A stretch of DNA of 64,000 bases from Vibrio coralliirubri (GTDB lineage: Bacteria; Pseudomonadota; Gammaproteobacteria; Enterobacterales; Vibrionaceae), in the NCBI RefSeq assembly GCF_024347375.1, contig NZ_AP025471.1, positions 372,001-436,000 on the forward strand. Direction: 5' to 3'. The notes under the pieces were generated by a model, which saw only the letters and a program-made list of their open reading frames with translations, did not search any database and was not told where the DNA came from. The first letter of the stretch is position 1, and each line of letters begins with the position of its first letter. Made by a program: the position numbers and the translations under genes. Shown piece by piece: positions 48,701 to 63,700 of the stretch.

Positions 48701-51700
48701 CAGCTTCACGATTACGCCAGATGAGAACTTCAATGGCGACATCGATATCAGCTTCGATATCTCTGATGGTACCAATACGGTTCAAGCTTCAGCAGACCTG
48801 ACGGTTAACCCAGTAAACGACCTGCCAGTGCCTCAAGATCAGCAATTCAGTGTTGAAGAAGATGGCACGTTAATCTTCACCGATGCAGACCTGTTAACAG
48901 GCGCTACAGACATTGAAGGCGATAACCTTACTGTTGAAGGTGTGACCTACGACGGTGGCGAGGGTATTCTGACCGACAACGGCAATGGTACGTACACCTT
49001 TGCGCCAAACGAGAACTTCAATGGTGACGTAAACTTCGGTTTCGATGTATCAGACGGTACCGATACGGTCTCTGCCAATATCGACGTAAGCGTAACAGCG
49101 GTTGATGATGCGCCAGTATCGGGCGACCTCGCGTACTCAATCGATGAAGACGGTTCTATCCGCCTAAGCCAAGAGCAACTGCTATCACAAGCCTCTGACG
49201 TAGAAGGCGATGACCTGACAGCCAGCGACCTTACGGTTGGTGGTGATGCAACGGTTGTAGCTAATGATGACGGCAGCTTCACCATCACGCCAGATGAGAA
49301 CTTCAATGGCGACATCGATATCAGCTTCGATATCTCTGATGGTACTAATACGGTTCAAGCTTCTGCTGACCTAACCGTTAACCCAGTTAACGACCTGCCA
49401 GTACCTCAAGATCAACAGTTCAGTATTGCAGAAGACGGTACTTTACTGTTCACAGACGCGGATCTGCTTACAGGCGCGACAGACGTTGAAGGTGATAACC
49501 TGACGGTTGAAGGTATCACTTATGAAGGCACTGATGGCGTACTGACTGACTTAGGTGAGGGCTCATATAGCTTTGCTCCAAACGAAAACTTTAATGGAGA
49601 TGTGAGCTTTAGCTTCGATGTGTCAGACGGTACAGATACCGTGTCTGCAAACATTGATGTTAGCGTGACTCCTGAGAACGATCCGCCTGTTGCGGGCTCA
49701 ACGTCCTACACGGTGAATGAAGACAATTCGATTACCATTTCTGATGCACAACTATTGGCAACATCTTCAGATATTGAAGGTGATGTATCGATAGACAGCG
49801 TGACTTACTCTGGTAGCGACGGTGTCCTCGAAATCAATGGTAACGGCACTTACACCTTCTCGCCAAATGAGAACTTCAGCGGTGAAATTGCACTGGATGT
49901 GGTTGTTGCTGATGAAGATGGTGCGACCGACTCAACGACCGCGGGCATCAATGTTCTTGAAGTGAACGATCCGCCGGTTGCAGGCCCAACGTCTTACACC
50001 ATTGATGAAGACTCAGTACTGACCTTCAGTGAGTCTCAAGTGTTGCTTAATGCCTCAGATGTAGAAGGGGATGTTGAGCTTGTTGGTATTAGCTACGATG
50101 GCCCTGATGGTATTTTCACAGTAAATGGTGATGGCACTTGTAGCTTCGCTCCGAATGAGAACTTTAATGGTCAAGTTCAGCTTGATGTCACCATTCGTGA
50201 TGAAGACGGTGCAGAGGTTGAAACCGTCATCAATGTTGACGTATTGCCAATCAATGATGCGCCAGTGTCTGGTGATTTGGCTTACAACGTTAACGAAGAT
50301 GGTTCAATCACATTGAGCCAAGATCAGCTGTTGTCTCAAGCGTCCGATGTTGAAGGCGAAGATCTAACCGCAAGCGACTTAACGGTAGATGGTAACGCAA
50401 CAGTAACCGCCAATGATGATGGTAGCTTTACCATCGTTCCAGATGCGAACTTCAATGGTGACATTGATATTCAATTCAACATCACTGATGGTACTGACAC
50501 GGTTCAAGCAACGGCCGATCTTACTGTTAACCCAGTTAATGACTTGCCGGTTCCTCAAGACCAACAATTCAGTATTGCAGAAGACGGTACGCTGCAATTT
50601 ACAGATGCCGACTTACTTACTGGTGCCACCGATATTGATGGCGATGACTTAACCGTTGAAGGTATTAGCTATACAGGTGGTGATGGCGTACTGACCGACC
50701 ACGGAGATGGTACTTATACCTTTGCGCCAAATGAAAACTTCAATGGCGATGTGAACTTCAGTTTCGATGTGTCTGATGGCACAGAAACGGTCAGCGCTAA
50801 CATTGATGTGAGTGTGACACCTGAGAACGATCCGCCAGTTGCGGGTTCAACCTCATACATGGTCAATGAAGACAATGCCATCACAATCTCTGATGAACAG
50901 TTGCTAGCAAACTCTTCTGATGTAGAAGGTGCAGTGTCGGTTGACAGCGTAACTTACAGCGGCACAGATGGTGTGTTCCAAGATAATGGTGACGGCAGTT
51001 ACACCTTCCTTCCTAATGAAAACTTCAGTGGCGATATCAGCCTTGACGTTATTGTTGCCGATGAAGACGGTTCGATTGATGAAACCACGGCGGGCATCAC
51101 CGTTCTAGAAGTGAATGATCCACCGGTTGCGGGTCCAACGTCATACACCATTGACGAAGATTCGGTTCTGACGTTCAGTGAATCTCAGATTCTTGTGAAT
51201 GCTTCGGATGTCGAAGGCGATGTAGAACTCGTTGGCATTAATTACGATGGCTCTGACGGTATCTTCACTGTAAATGGCGATGGTACATGCAGCTTTGCAC
51301 CGAACGAAAACTTCAATGGTCAAGTACAACTGGGTGTGACCATTCAAGATGAAGATGGCGCAACGGTTGAAACACACATTAACGTTGATGTATTGCCAAT
51401 CAATGATGCGCCAGTATCGGGCGATTTGGCTTACACGATTAACGAAGACAGCTCAATCACGCTGACACAAGATCAATTGTTAGCACGAGCGGGTGATATT
51501 GATAGTGAAAACCTAGAAGCTATCAATCTATCAACTGATGAAAATGCGACCATCCAACACAATGATGATGGCAGCTACACCATTACACCTAACGCCGACT
51601 ACAACGGTGACCTAGACCTGAACTTCGATATCATCGATAACGATGGTGGTTCAGTTCAAGTTGGCCTAGACATTACCGTGAATCCGGTTAATGACTTGCC

Positions 51701-54700
51701 ACAAGCGCAAGATCAACAGTTCACGATTGAAGAAGACGGTACGTTACTCTTCACCGATGCTGACCTGCTTGCCGGCGCGTCAGATATTGATGGTGACGAG
51801 CTGTCGATTGAAAACGTGCTCTACACGGGTGCAGATGGTGTTCTTAGCGATAATGGCGACGGCACATACAGCTTTGCTCCAAACGAGAACTTCAATGGTG
51901 ATGTTCAATTCTCGTTCGATGTCTCTGACGGTACTGATTCAACATCAGCTGTTATTGATGTCAGCGTAACGCCTGAGAATGATCCACCGGTTGCGGGCTC
52001 GACATCTTACACAGTTCAAGAAGATGGCCAAATCACGATCAGTGATGAGCAACTATTGGCAAACTCTTCCGATGTGGAAGGCGATGTATCATTGTCTGGA
52101 GTAACTTACTCCGGTGATGACGGCTCTTTTGTTGATAATGGCAATGGTACTTACACCTTTACGCCAAATGAAAACTTCGATGGTGATATTTCACTAGACG
52201 TTGTTGTCATTGATGAAGACGGTGCAACCGCAACTACAACCGCTGGCATCGATGTTATCGCTGTGAATGACGGACCTGAAACTTCGGGCATTCAGGCTGA
52301 AGTCGATGAAGATAACGCAATTACCATTACTCAAGAGCAGTTGCTAGCGAACGCAACGGACGTTGAAGGTGATGATCTAACGGCATCTAACCTACAAACC
52401 AACGATCCAGATGCGACAATTGTTGCTAATGACGATGGTTCATTCACCATTACGCACACAGAAAACTTCAATGGCGAGTTGGACTTCACATACAACATCA
52501 GTGATGGTGAGAATGAAGTTCTGACGACACTCGACTTGACGGTTAATCCTGTCAACGATGCGCCGGAAGCGGGCGATGAAATCTTCATTCAAGCCCAAGA
52601 AGACCAAACAGTTGGTGTAACACTTCGTGAAGAGCCAGCACTACGTTTAGACCAAGCGCCAGAAAACGGCATCATTGAAGCGAATGTGAATGACGAATGG
52701 GTGGTGCTGGAAGTAGGACAAGAAGTTCCTGCTGACACAGAAGTACGCTTTATTCCAAATGATGACGCATTGGCTAACGGTACACACACCACGCAAATCG
52801 GTACGTTTGACGATAACGCGAGCGTGGACGATTGGGGTACAGAAGTCGACCCTTATACTCGTGAGTTCTCGGATGGTGACTTAACGGTAACTGTTCAAAG
52901 TAACGATGATCCTCTTGGTGCCTGGAATGGTAACACCCACATTGGTCACGGTATTGGTGATACAGACCGCCAAGGCTTAAGTGGTGATGAGAAACTGACG
53001 GTTTCGGTTGAAGGTCAAGACATCAATGAAATCAGCTTCCATCTTGATGGTTTGGGTGGCTGGTTCATGGAAGAGTCTCGTCACTTTACTGAAGTGGAAA
53101 TTCGCGCCTTCAACGATGATGGTGAGTTAATCGATTCGATGACTTACCACAAAGAAGACCGTAGCAATTACGAGACGGACTACACGCTTACGGTAAATGA
53201 GCCGGTGTCTTACTTTGAACTTGGTACCGTGCAAGGTAATGGTACTTACGTGGTTCAAAACATGACAGTGTCACAAACTTGTCATGATGAAGCCGTGTTT
53301 ACATCGATTGGTGTTGATGGTTCAGAGATCACCGAAACGGTTGAGTTGAATATCCATGCGGGTGACAACGAAATCGAGCTAACGGCTGAACTTCCGAATA
53401 TTACTGTCGATACCGATGGTTCTGCACAGTTTGCTTCGGTTGTGATTACCGAAGAACAACTACTGGCGCAAGCATCTGATATTGATGGTGATGACCTCGA
53501 TATTCAGAATCTCGAGCTAGTGGGTGAAAACTCAGAGCATGCAACACTCACCGATAATGGTGATGGTACTTGGACGGTAACACCGGATGAAAACTTCCAT
53601 GGTGAAATCGAACTCGGTTACCAAGTTACGGATGGTGAGCTAACAGACAGCAACATCATCAACATCAACTTCGAATCGGTGAATGATGCGCCAATCGTTT
53701 CTGGCCCGATTGTTCTATCGACAGACGAAGATGAGGGCATCACGTTCAGTGCGGATGACTTGCTAGCGAACACCACAGATGTGGAAGGTGATACGCTGTC
53801 TATTTCTGACATCACTTACGGTGGTGACAACGGTGAGCTAGTTGATAACGGTGATGGTACGTTTACCTTCATGCCGAATGAAAACTTCAATGGTGAAATC
53901 GACATCGACTACAAGGTGTTTGATGGTACTGATGAAGTTGCAACGCATCTAGACCTAACGGTTGTACCGGTCAATGATGTGCCGGTTCCGGGTGAGCCAT
54001 TGCACACCCAAATGCTTGAAAACGGCTCCATGATCATCGAAGCGAAAGACCTATTGTCTGGCGCGACCGATGTTGATGGCGACATTCTTCATGTTGAAAA
54101 CCTATTACTTGCAGACCAAACGCAAGGTACCTTAACGGATAACGGTGATAATACCTTTACCTTCGAACCTGCAGAAGACTTCTATGGTGAAGTGAATCTG
54201 ACTTTCGATATCAGTGACGGGCAAGCAAGCGCACCAAGTACAGCAAGAGTCGACGTTGAAATTGTCAATGAAGGCCCTGAGGTGAGTGGTCCAATTGAAG
54301 CCGCTGTTGATGAAGATGGTTCAATCACTATCACTCAAGAGGATCTGTTAGCGAATGCAACCGATGTAGATGGCGATAACCTTGAAGCGGTTAACTTTGC
54401 GACCAACGATCCAAATGCGGTTGTTGTCGAAAATCCAGACGGTAGCTTCACGATTACACCAAGTGCAGATTTCTTTGGTGAGATTGAATTTACTTACGAT
54501 GTCACTGACGCGATCGAAACTGTTGCCGCTGACCTCAACCTAACCGTAAATCCAATCAATGATGCGCCAGACGTGCCTGACATGTCTTTCACTACGGAAG
54601 ATGGTCAAGCGATTACTATTACCGAAGCTGAGTTACTGGCACAAGCGACAGACGTTGAAGGTGATGAACTGTCAGTTGTGAATGTGACGAGTGCAAGCGA

Positions 54701-57700
54701 CACGGTAGAAGTCACAGACAATGGCGACGGAACATACACATTAACACCAGAACAGGGTTTCTTCGGTAATGTTGACTTAGCGTTTGATGTGAGCGATGGC
54801 ACGGATGTGGTTGCCGCAAACATCGACCTAAAAGTTGAGTTCGTCAACGATGCGCCAGAAGCGACGCCAATGGTGGCTGATGTCGACGAAGATGGTTCAA
54901 TCCTCGTTACACAAGAAATGTTGTTGGAGAACGCGAGCGACCAAGATGGCGATGAGCTATTTGCTACTTCGCTTGAAACCAATGATCCGAACGCTAGCAT
55001 TGTCGACAACGGTGATGGCACGTACACAGTGACTCCTTCTGAAAACTTCAACGGTGATATTGCATTCACTTATGAGGTGAGCGACGGTGAGCTGAGCACG
55101 TCGAATGACATGACATTGACCGTTAATCCGGTGAATGACATTCCAATTGTTGCTCCAGGCCTGTACCACATTGAAGAGGATGGCAGCATCCTGTTCACTC
55201 AAGAAGATCTTTTGAGTGGTGCGATTGATATTGATGGCGATGACCTAAGCGTTACTAGCATCAATTACTCTGGCGATGAAGGCACAGTCACCGACAATGG
55301 TGACGGCACGTTCAGCTTCGTTCCTGAAGAGCACTTCAGTGGTGACCTACAGTTCAGCTTTACGGTGACAGACGGTACGGATGAAGTTGAACAAGACATC
55401 AATGTTCACATTGAAGCCGTAGCTGATGCGCCTGACTTAGTTATCACGGATGGCGATGGTGTCAACGTTGATGATGAAGCAATTCTGGTTGAGCCAGGCG
55501 GCATTGTTGAGCTTAATATTGCGGCTGCGCTAGTAGACCAAGATCTATCAGAAACACTGACGGTAACGGTTGATGGTGTGCCTGAAGGCTCAGTGATTAC
55601 CTACGATAACGAAGGGGTAATCAATAACCAAGACAACGGTATCACCAGTTACAACGATACTGAAATCACAGTCACATTTGAGGGTGAGACGGCTGGTTAC
55701 GAAAACACAGCGGGTTACTACAAAGTTGACGAAGACGGCAACATCACGGGCGTTGAAATTGTCTACGAGAACGCCTCACAAGTCGATGGTGGTGGTGACC
55801 TTGTTCCTGGGCAAGAACAGTTCAGCTTCCAAGTGGCGGAAGGCGAAAGCTTTAACCTGTTCTTAATTCCAAACGGACATCAGCACAACGACTTTGATGC
55901 GATGCAAGACGGTCAGTACGAGTTCCGTGCTGAGGATGGTTCGCCTGCGAACATGGATACGGTTGACCCTCAACTCGTCTTTGTTGCGGCAGATGGAACC
56001 GAGACCGTGATTCAAGGCCAGAATGGTGACGCGATCTTCCATGGTGGTTCAAGCTCTCAGCTAAACCAAGATGGTATAGAACATACTCGCACGACGGTTA
56101 ATGAAGACGGCGAGCTGGTTTACGGCTTTGAAGATTTGTATGGCGGCGGTGATGCTGACTACACAGATTTCAACTTCACAATCGATGTCGGTGAAGTGAA
56201 CAGCCAAATCTACAGCGGTGAAGTGACGGTTGGCCCTGATGGTACGGTGAACTTACCAACAACGGCTATCGAAAATGCACTACAAATCCAGCTACCTGAA
56301 GACTTCAACGAACAGCTTGAAGTTCATGTAACCGCAACCGCAACAGAGCTATCGAATGATGATTCTGAAACGGTCTCTCAAACCATCTACATTAACGCGA
56401 CAGGCGCGCACATTGAGCACGCACCTGAAGCACTTCCGGTTTCTGCAACGGTTGAAGAAGATGGTTCAATCATCATTACGCAAGAAGACCTATTGGCTAA
56501 TGCGCGTGATCTCGATGGCGATCAGTTGACGGCTCTGAATTTAGCAACCGATGATGAGAGCGTTACGATTACCGATAACGGTGATGGTACGTACACATTA
56601 ACGCCAGATGCTGATTTCAATGGTGATGTAAGCTTTACGTTTGATGTGTCTGATGGTGATGATGTTGTCTCTACCAACCTAGAGCTAACGGTTTCACCTG
56701 TGAACGACGGTCCAGAAGCACAAGACCAGACATTCACAGTCGGCGAAGATGGCGTGTTAACTTTCAATGACCAAGACCTATTAACAGGTGCAACGGACAT
56801 TGAAGGGGACGACCTAAGTGTTGAAGGTGTAACTTACACTGGCGCAGATGGTGTCCTAACCGACAATGGCGATGGCACATACAGCTTCGCACCAAATGAA
56901 AACTTCAATGGCGATGTGAACTTCTCGTTCAATGTATCAGATGGTACCGATACGGTAACCGCTAACATTGATGTGAGCGTGACGCCAGAGAATGATCCAC
57001 CGGTTGCGGGTAGTACGTCTTACACGGTTCATGAGGACAACTCTATTACGATCAGTAACGAACAATTGCTAGCGAACTCTTCGGATATCGAAGGTGAAGT
57101 GGCGATTGATAGCGTGACTTACAGTGGTAGTGACGGTGTTCTAGAAATCAACGGCGACGGTACATATACCTTCTCTCCAAACGAGAACTTCAATGGCGAA
57201 GTTAGCCTTGATGTGGTTGTTGTGGATGAAGACGATGCAGCCGTATCGACTACTGCGGGCATTACGGTTCTAGAAGTGAACGATCCGCCAGTTGCTGGCC
57301 CAACGTCATACACCATCGATGAAGATTCAGTACTGACTTTCAGTGAGTCTCAAGTTCTGCTGAACGCATCTGATATTGAAGGTGATGTTGAGCTTGTTGA
57401 GATCAACTACGACGGTCCAGACGGCATCTTCTCAATCAATGGTGACGGTACATGTAGCTTCGCACCGAATGAAAACTTCAACGGCCAAGTGCAGTTGGAT
57501 GTGACAATTCAAGATGAAGACGGCGCTCAAGTTGATACGTTTATTACGGTTGATGTATTACCAATCAACGATGTACCAGTATCAGGCGACCTGGCATACA
57601 GTGTTGAGGAAGACGGTTCGATTACCTTGAGCCAGGAGCAGCTTCTTTCTCAAGCGAGTGATGTAGATGGCGACGACCTTACTGCTTCTAACTTGATTGT

Positions 57701-60700
57701 TGATGGAGACGCGACGGTTGTTGCTAACGATGACGGCAGCTTTACCATTACGCCAGATGCGAACTTCAATGGTGACATTGACCTAACGTTCGACATTAGC
57801 GACGGTACAGATACGCTGGTTGCGACGGCTGACCTAACCGTTAATCCAGTTAATGACCTTCCACAACCACAAGATCAAACGTTCAGCATCGGCGAAGACG
57901 GCATCTTGAATTTCACTGATGAAGACTTGCTGACAGGTGCGACTGACATTGATGGGGATGACCTATCGGTTGAAGGCGTTACTTACACAGGTGCGGACGG
58001 TGTTCTTACTGATAATGGCGACGGAAGCTACAGCTTTGCGCCAAATGAAAACTTCAATGGTGATGTGAACTTCAGTTTTAATGTGTCAGATGGCACGGAT
58101 ACAGTTCAAGCCAACATTGATGTCAGCGTGACACCAGAGAACGATCCACCGGTTGCAGGTAGCACGTCTTACACCGTTCATGAAGACAACTCAATTACCA
58201 TCAGTGACGAACAGTTACTTGCTAACTCTTCGGACATTGAAGGTGATGTCGCCGTTGACAGCGTGACTTACACTGGCGCTGACGGTGTCTTTGAAGACAA
58301 CGGTGACGGTACTTACACCTTCTCACCAAACGAAAACTTCAACGGAGAAGTTAGCCTTGATGTTGTTGTTACCGACGAAGAGGGCGCAACTGAAGCGACC
58401 ACCGCAGGTATTACTGTACTCGAGGTGAACGATCCACCAATCGCAGGCTCAACGAGCTACTCAGTCAACGAAGACGAAGTTATCACCATCAGTTCAGAGC
58501 AACTGTTGGCGAACGCTTCTGATATCGAAGGTGAAGTGGCGATTGATAGCGTTAACTACACAGGCTCAGACGGTATCTTTACCGACAATGGTGACGGAAC
58601 ATTCAGCTTCGCACCTAACGCGAACTTCGATGGCGATGTAAGCCTTGATGTTGTCGTTACTGATGAAGAAGGCGCAACCGTAGCGACCAACGCAAGCATT
58701 GATGTTCTGCCTGTTAACGATGCTCCGGTATCGGGTGACTTGGCGTACAGCGTGGACGAAGATGGCTCAATTACCTTGAGCCAAGAGCAATTGCTTGCTC
58801 AAGCGAGTGATGTTGACGGCGATGACTTAACAGCGGCTAACCTAACCGTTGGTGGTGATGCGACAGTTACAGCAAACGATGATGGTAGTTTCACTATCAC
58901 GCCAGATGCTAACTTCAATGGCGACATTGATTTAAACTTCGACATTACCGATGGTGATGCGACGCTTCAAGCAACGGCTGACCTAACAGTTAACCCAGTT
59001 AATGACTTGCCAACAGTCGGTGAGCCACAATTTGTGACTCAAGAAGACACCAGCTTTACCTTCACTGAAGAGCAACTACTGCAAAATGCAGGCGACATTG
59101 ATGGCGATAACCTATCGGTTGAAAATGTGGCTTCAGATAGCGGTACTTTGGTTGATAACGGCGACGGTACTTATACATTCGCACCGAATGAAAACTTCGA
59201 CGGCAATGTGAATGTGACGTTCGACGTGAATGACGGTACAGCGACAGTACCAGCAGAAGCGACAATTGATGTTCAATCTGTGGTTGATATGCCAGAGCTG
59301 TCGATTGCTTCTGACCTAGTGATTGCTTCAGACAACTTCGAGTCTGGCTCAAACGGTTGGAATACCGGTACTGAAAGCTCACAAGGCTTCGAATCTGGTG
59401 ACATGCTAGGTCGTATTGGTGGCACTGGTGGCGAGGAGGCCGTAAGCAAAACTTACGATATTCCAAGTGATGTGAGCGAAGTTAATATCTCGTTCAACTT
59501 CTACGAAATTGACTCATGGGATGGTGAGTCGTTCCAAATCTTTGTCGGTGGCGAAGAGCTTACCTCGTTAGATAACTCAGCGTTCCGTACTGAAGATGGC
59601 ACGACAACGTTGTACGATTCAGCGGGCAATGAAGTCGGTGAAGTGGTTCACGGCGTATCGCAAGGTGAAGGTTTCAGTGGTTGGAACGACCAAGCACACC
59701 AAATCAACCTAACGGTACCCGTTGAAGACGGCCAACTTGAATTAGGCTTCGGTTCAACTCTGAATCAAAGCGTGATTGACGAGTCGTTTGGTATCGATAA
59801 CATCGAAATCACAGTGTCTGACGCGGATTACCAAATCATTGGTACTGAAGATACACCTGTACCACTTGATATTGATGCCGCGCTAACCGATACCGATGGC
59901 TCAGAAAACCTCGCTATCTTGATTGAAGATGTGCCAGAAGGTAGCTCACTTTCTGCAGGTACCGATAACGGTGATGGCACTTGGTCACTGCAACCTGGCG
60001 AGCTAGAAGGGCTAGAGTTTATCCCTTCAGGTGACTTCAATGGGGATGTGGTTCTAACCGTGAATGCGACATCGACTGATGTTGATACGGGTACTACCGC
60101 AACGGCAACGCAAGATGTGACTATTCATATCTCTCCAGCGAACGATGCTCCAGAAGTTGATGGTGATATCAGTGCTGTGACAGCCGAAGACAACAGCATC
60201 ACGCTAACGCAAGAACAGTTGCTAGAGCACGCTGTCGACATTGATGGTGATGACCTATCAGCAATCAACCTAACCACTAATGATGAAAATGCGACCGTTC
60301 AAATGAACGACGATGGCAGTTTCACCATTACGCCGAGTGAAAACTTCAACGGTAATATCGAATTTAGTTACGATGTCACCGATGGAGAAGACATGGTTGC
60401 TGCTGGCCTAGACTTGACGGTAACACCTGTCAATGATGCGCCAGAGTTGCAAGATCAAGCATTCACTATTGGTGAAGATGGGGTTCTTAACTTCACTGAC
60501 GCTGACCTGTTAACGGGTGCAACGGATGTTGAAGGTGATGATCTAACAGTCGAAGGTGTGACATACACGGGTGCTGATGGTGTGCTTACCGACAATGGTG
60601 ACGGAAGCTACAGCTTTGCGCCAAACGAAAACTTCAATGGTGATGTGAACTTCAGCTTTGATGTGTCAGATGGCACGGATACGGTTCAAGCCAACATTGA

Positions 60701-63700
60701 TGTGAGCGTGACGCCTGAGAACGATCCACCAGTGGCGGGTAGTACGTCTTACACTGTGCATGAAGACAACTCAATCACGATCAGTAACGAACAGCTATTA
60801 GCCAACTCTTCAGATATTGAAGGTGAGGTTGCGATTGATAGCGTGACTTACACGGGCAGTGATGGTGTGTTCGAAGACAACGGTGACGGCACTTACACCT
60901 TCTCGCCAAACGAGAACTTCAATGGTGATGTGAGCTTAGCGGTTGTTGTTACCGATGAAGAAGGGGCAACAGAAGCGACCACAGCGGGAATCACCGTACT
61001 TGAGGTGAACGATCCGCCAATCGCAGGCTCAACCAGTTACTCAGTCAACGAAGATGAAGTTATCACCATCAGTGCAGAGCAACTGTTGGCGAACTCTTCG
61101 GATATTGAAGGCGAAGTCGCGATTGATAGTGTTACTTACACAGGCGCTGACGGTATCTTTACTGACAACGGTAACGGCACATTCAGCTTTGCACCGAACG
61201 CAAACTTCGATGGCGATGTTAGCCTCGATGTCGTGGTGACAGATGAAGACGGTGCGACAGTAGCCACCAACGCAAGTATTGATGTTCTTCCAATTAACGA
61301 TCCACCAGTATCGGGTGACTTGGCATACAGCATTGATGAAGATGGTTCGATTACTCTGACTCAAGAGCAGTTGCTATCTCAAGCCTCTGATGTGGATGGC
61401 GATGACCTGACCGCAAGCAACCTAAGCGCAGGCGATAATGCAACTGTTGTTGATAATGGCGATGGCACCTTTACGGTAACGCCAGATGCGAACTTCAATG
61501 GCGATATCGACCTAAGCTTTGATATTTCGGACGGCACTGAGTCAATTGTGGCGAACGCCGATCTGACGGTAAACCCAGTCAATGACTTGCCAACGACATC
61601 TGATGTTTACGCGAACGTTGACGAAGATAATGTCATCACTATCACGCAGGAGCAGCTACTTGCGAATGCCGCTGATATTGAGGGCGATGATCTTGTCGCT
61701 TCCGACTTAACCTTAGTGGGTGACGATGCAACGATTGTCGATAACGGCGATGGTACGTTCTCTATCACTCCAAGCGAAAACTTCAATGGCTACATAGACG
61801 TTGCCTACAGCATCAGCGATGGCGACACACCAATTGCCGCTAACTTAGGCTTAACCGTTGACCCAGTTAACGACGCGCCAATTGTTTCTGCTGATGTGGC
61901 GATAACCATTGAAGAAGATGGTTCATACACCATTACTCAAGAAGAGCTCCTACAATTCGCGACTGACATCGAAGACGATGACATGACCGCAATTATTGGA
62001 GAGCAGGGCGATGAAACAACCGTAACCGGTACTGTGTTAGACGCTGAAACCAGTAGTCCAGTGTCTGGTGCAGAAGTCACCCTGACCGACAGTGCTGGCA
62101 ATAGCTACACCACAGTAACGGATGATTCAGGTAACTACTCTGTTACAGGTTCAGTCGTTGACCAAGGCACGGTAACCATTGAGCAAGAAGGTTCAATTAC
62201 CAGTAGCTTCCTTGTCCCTGCGGGCGAAGATGTGAATGGTGGCGTAACCGCTATATCTGAAGTACTTGAAGAAACAGATATGCGTATCGTGGTGACTTGG
62301 GGTGAAAGTCCTCGAGATATGGACAACCACTTATGGCTATACGATACAGAGAATGGCAATGAGCTAGACCATATTTACTACCGCGACATGAGCCATGATC
62401 TTGGTGAAGGTAATGTTGTTCAACAAGATGTGGATGATGTAAATGGCCATGGTCCTGAAACCATTACCATTCCAAACTACCAAGATGCTGACATGCACTA
62501 TTCAGTACATAACTACACCAACAGAAGTTGGGATGTAGATGGTGTTGAAGATGTACAAGTTCAGGTGTTTGTAGGTGATACATTGGTTGAAACCTTCAGC
62601 CCGGATTTATCTGATAACCCATCAGGTGACCACTGGCATGTATTCGATATCGTGAATGGCATCATTGTTCCAAGCCAAGATGTCGGCACTCAAAATGCGT
62701 TCGACTTGCCAACGGCAGAAGAAGCGCTTGCGAATGAAAACGGCATTGATATCTCTGAATTGCTAACCGGCGATGAAGGTGATGACTCTGGTGATACGGG
62801 CGGAAACGAACCAAGTGTTGGAGATGTTTCCATTGAGAACGCGCTTATCACTGACAATGGTGACGGCACTTACACCATTACACCGGAAGAGAACTTCAAT
62901 GGTGAATTCTCGATTAGCTACAACGTAGACGATGGCAACGGTGGGGTTACTCCAGCGGAACTAGACGTGACCGTAACAGCAGTTAACGACCTGTCTGTAA
63001 TCTACGACCACGACTACACCATTAATGAAGATGGCTCGCTGACCTTTACCGATGAACAGCTATTGGCTGGTGCAACGGATATTGACGGCGATGACCTTTC
63101 TGTCGAGTCGGTTAACTACGAAGGCACAGACGGTGTGTTCACGGATAATGGCGATGGTACTTACACCTTTGCGCCAAACGAGAACTTCAATGGTAATGTC
63201 GACCTAACTTACGATGTGAGTGATGGCACTGATGTTGTATCGGCGAATATTGATGTTCAAGTTGTTCCAATCAATGACGTACCGGTAGCGGGTTCTACAA
63301 CTTACAGCGTTGAAGAAGACGGCAGTATCACCCTAAGCGATGCACAGCTTCTAGCGAATAGCTCGGATGTTGAAGGGGAAGTGTTTGTCAGCGATGTAAG
63401 CTACAGCGGCACTGATGGTGTATTCACTGATAATGGTGATGGTACTTACACCTTTGCTCCAAACGAAAACTTTAACGGTGACATCAGTCTTGATATCTCT
63501 GTTATGGATGAAGATGGCGCAACCGCTGAAACAACCGCAGGTATCGACGTCATTGCTGTTAATGACTTGCCAGTTGCAGGTTCAACGACTTACAGCGTTG
63601 ACGAAGATAACGTGATTACCATCAATGAGGCGCAGCTTCTTGCGAACAGCTCAGATATTGAAGGTGATGTATCCGTTAGCGACGTTTCCTACTCAGGCGC

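Noticed and set aside
43701..49430. Regular repeats considered as a CRISPR array or satellite
   Set aside because: The units are 573 bp, contiguous and translate as a protein repeat in one open frame. There are no short repeats with unique spacers.
43526..62359. Many antisense open frames of 60-154 codons over the adhesin gene
   Set aside because: They recur at the unit spacing and mirror the repeat sequence in another frame. They have no ribosome sites and reflect the GC pattern of the repeats.
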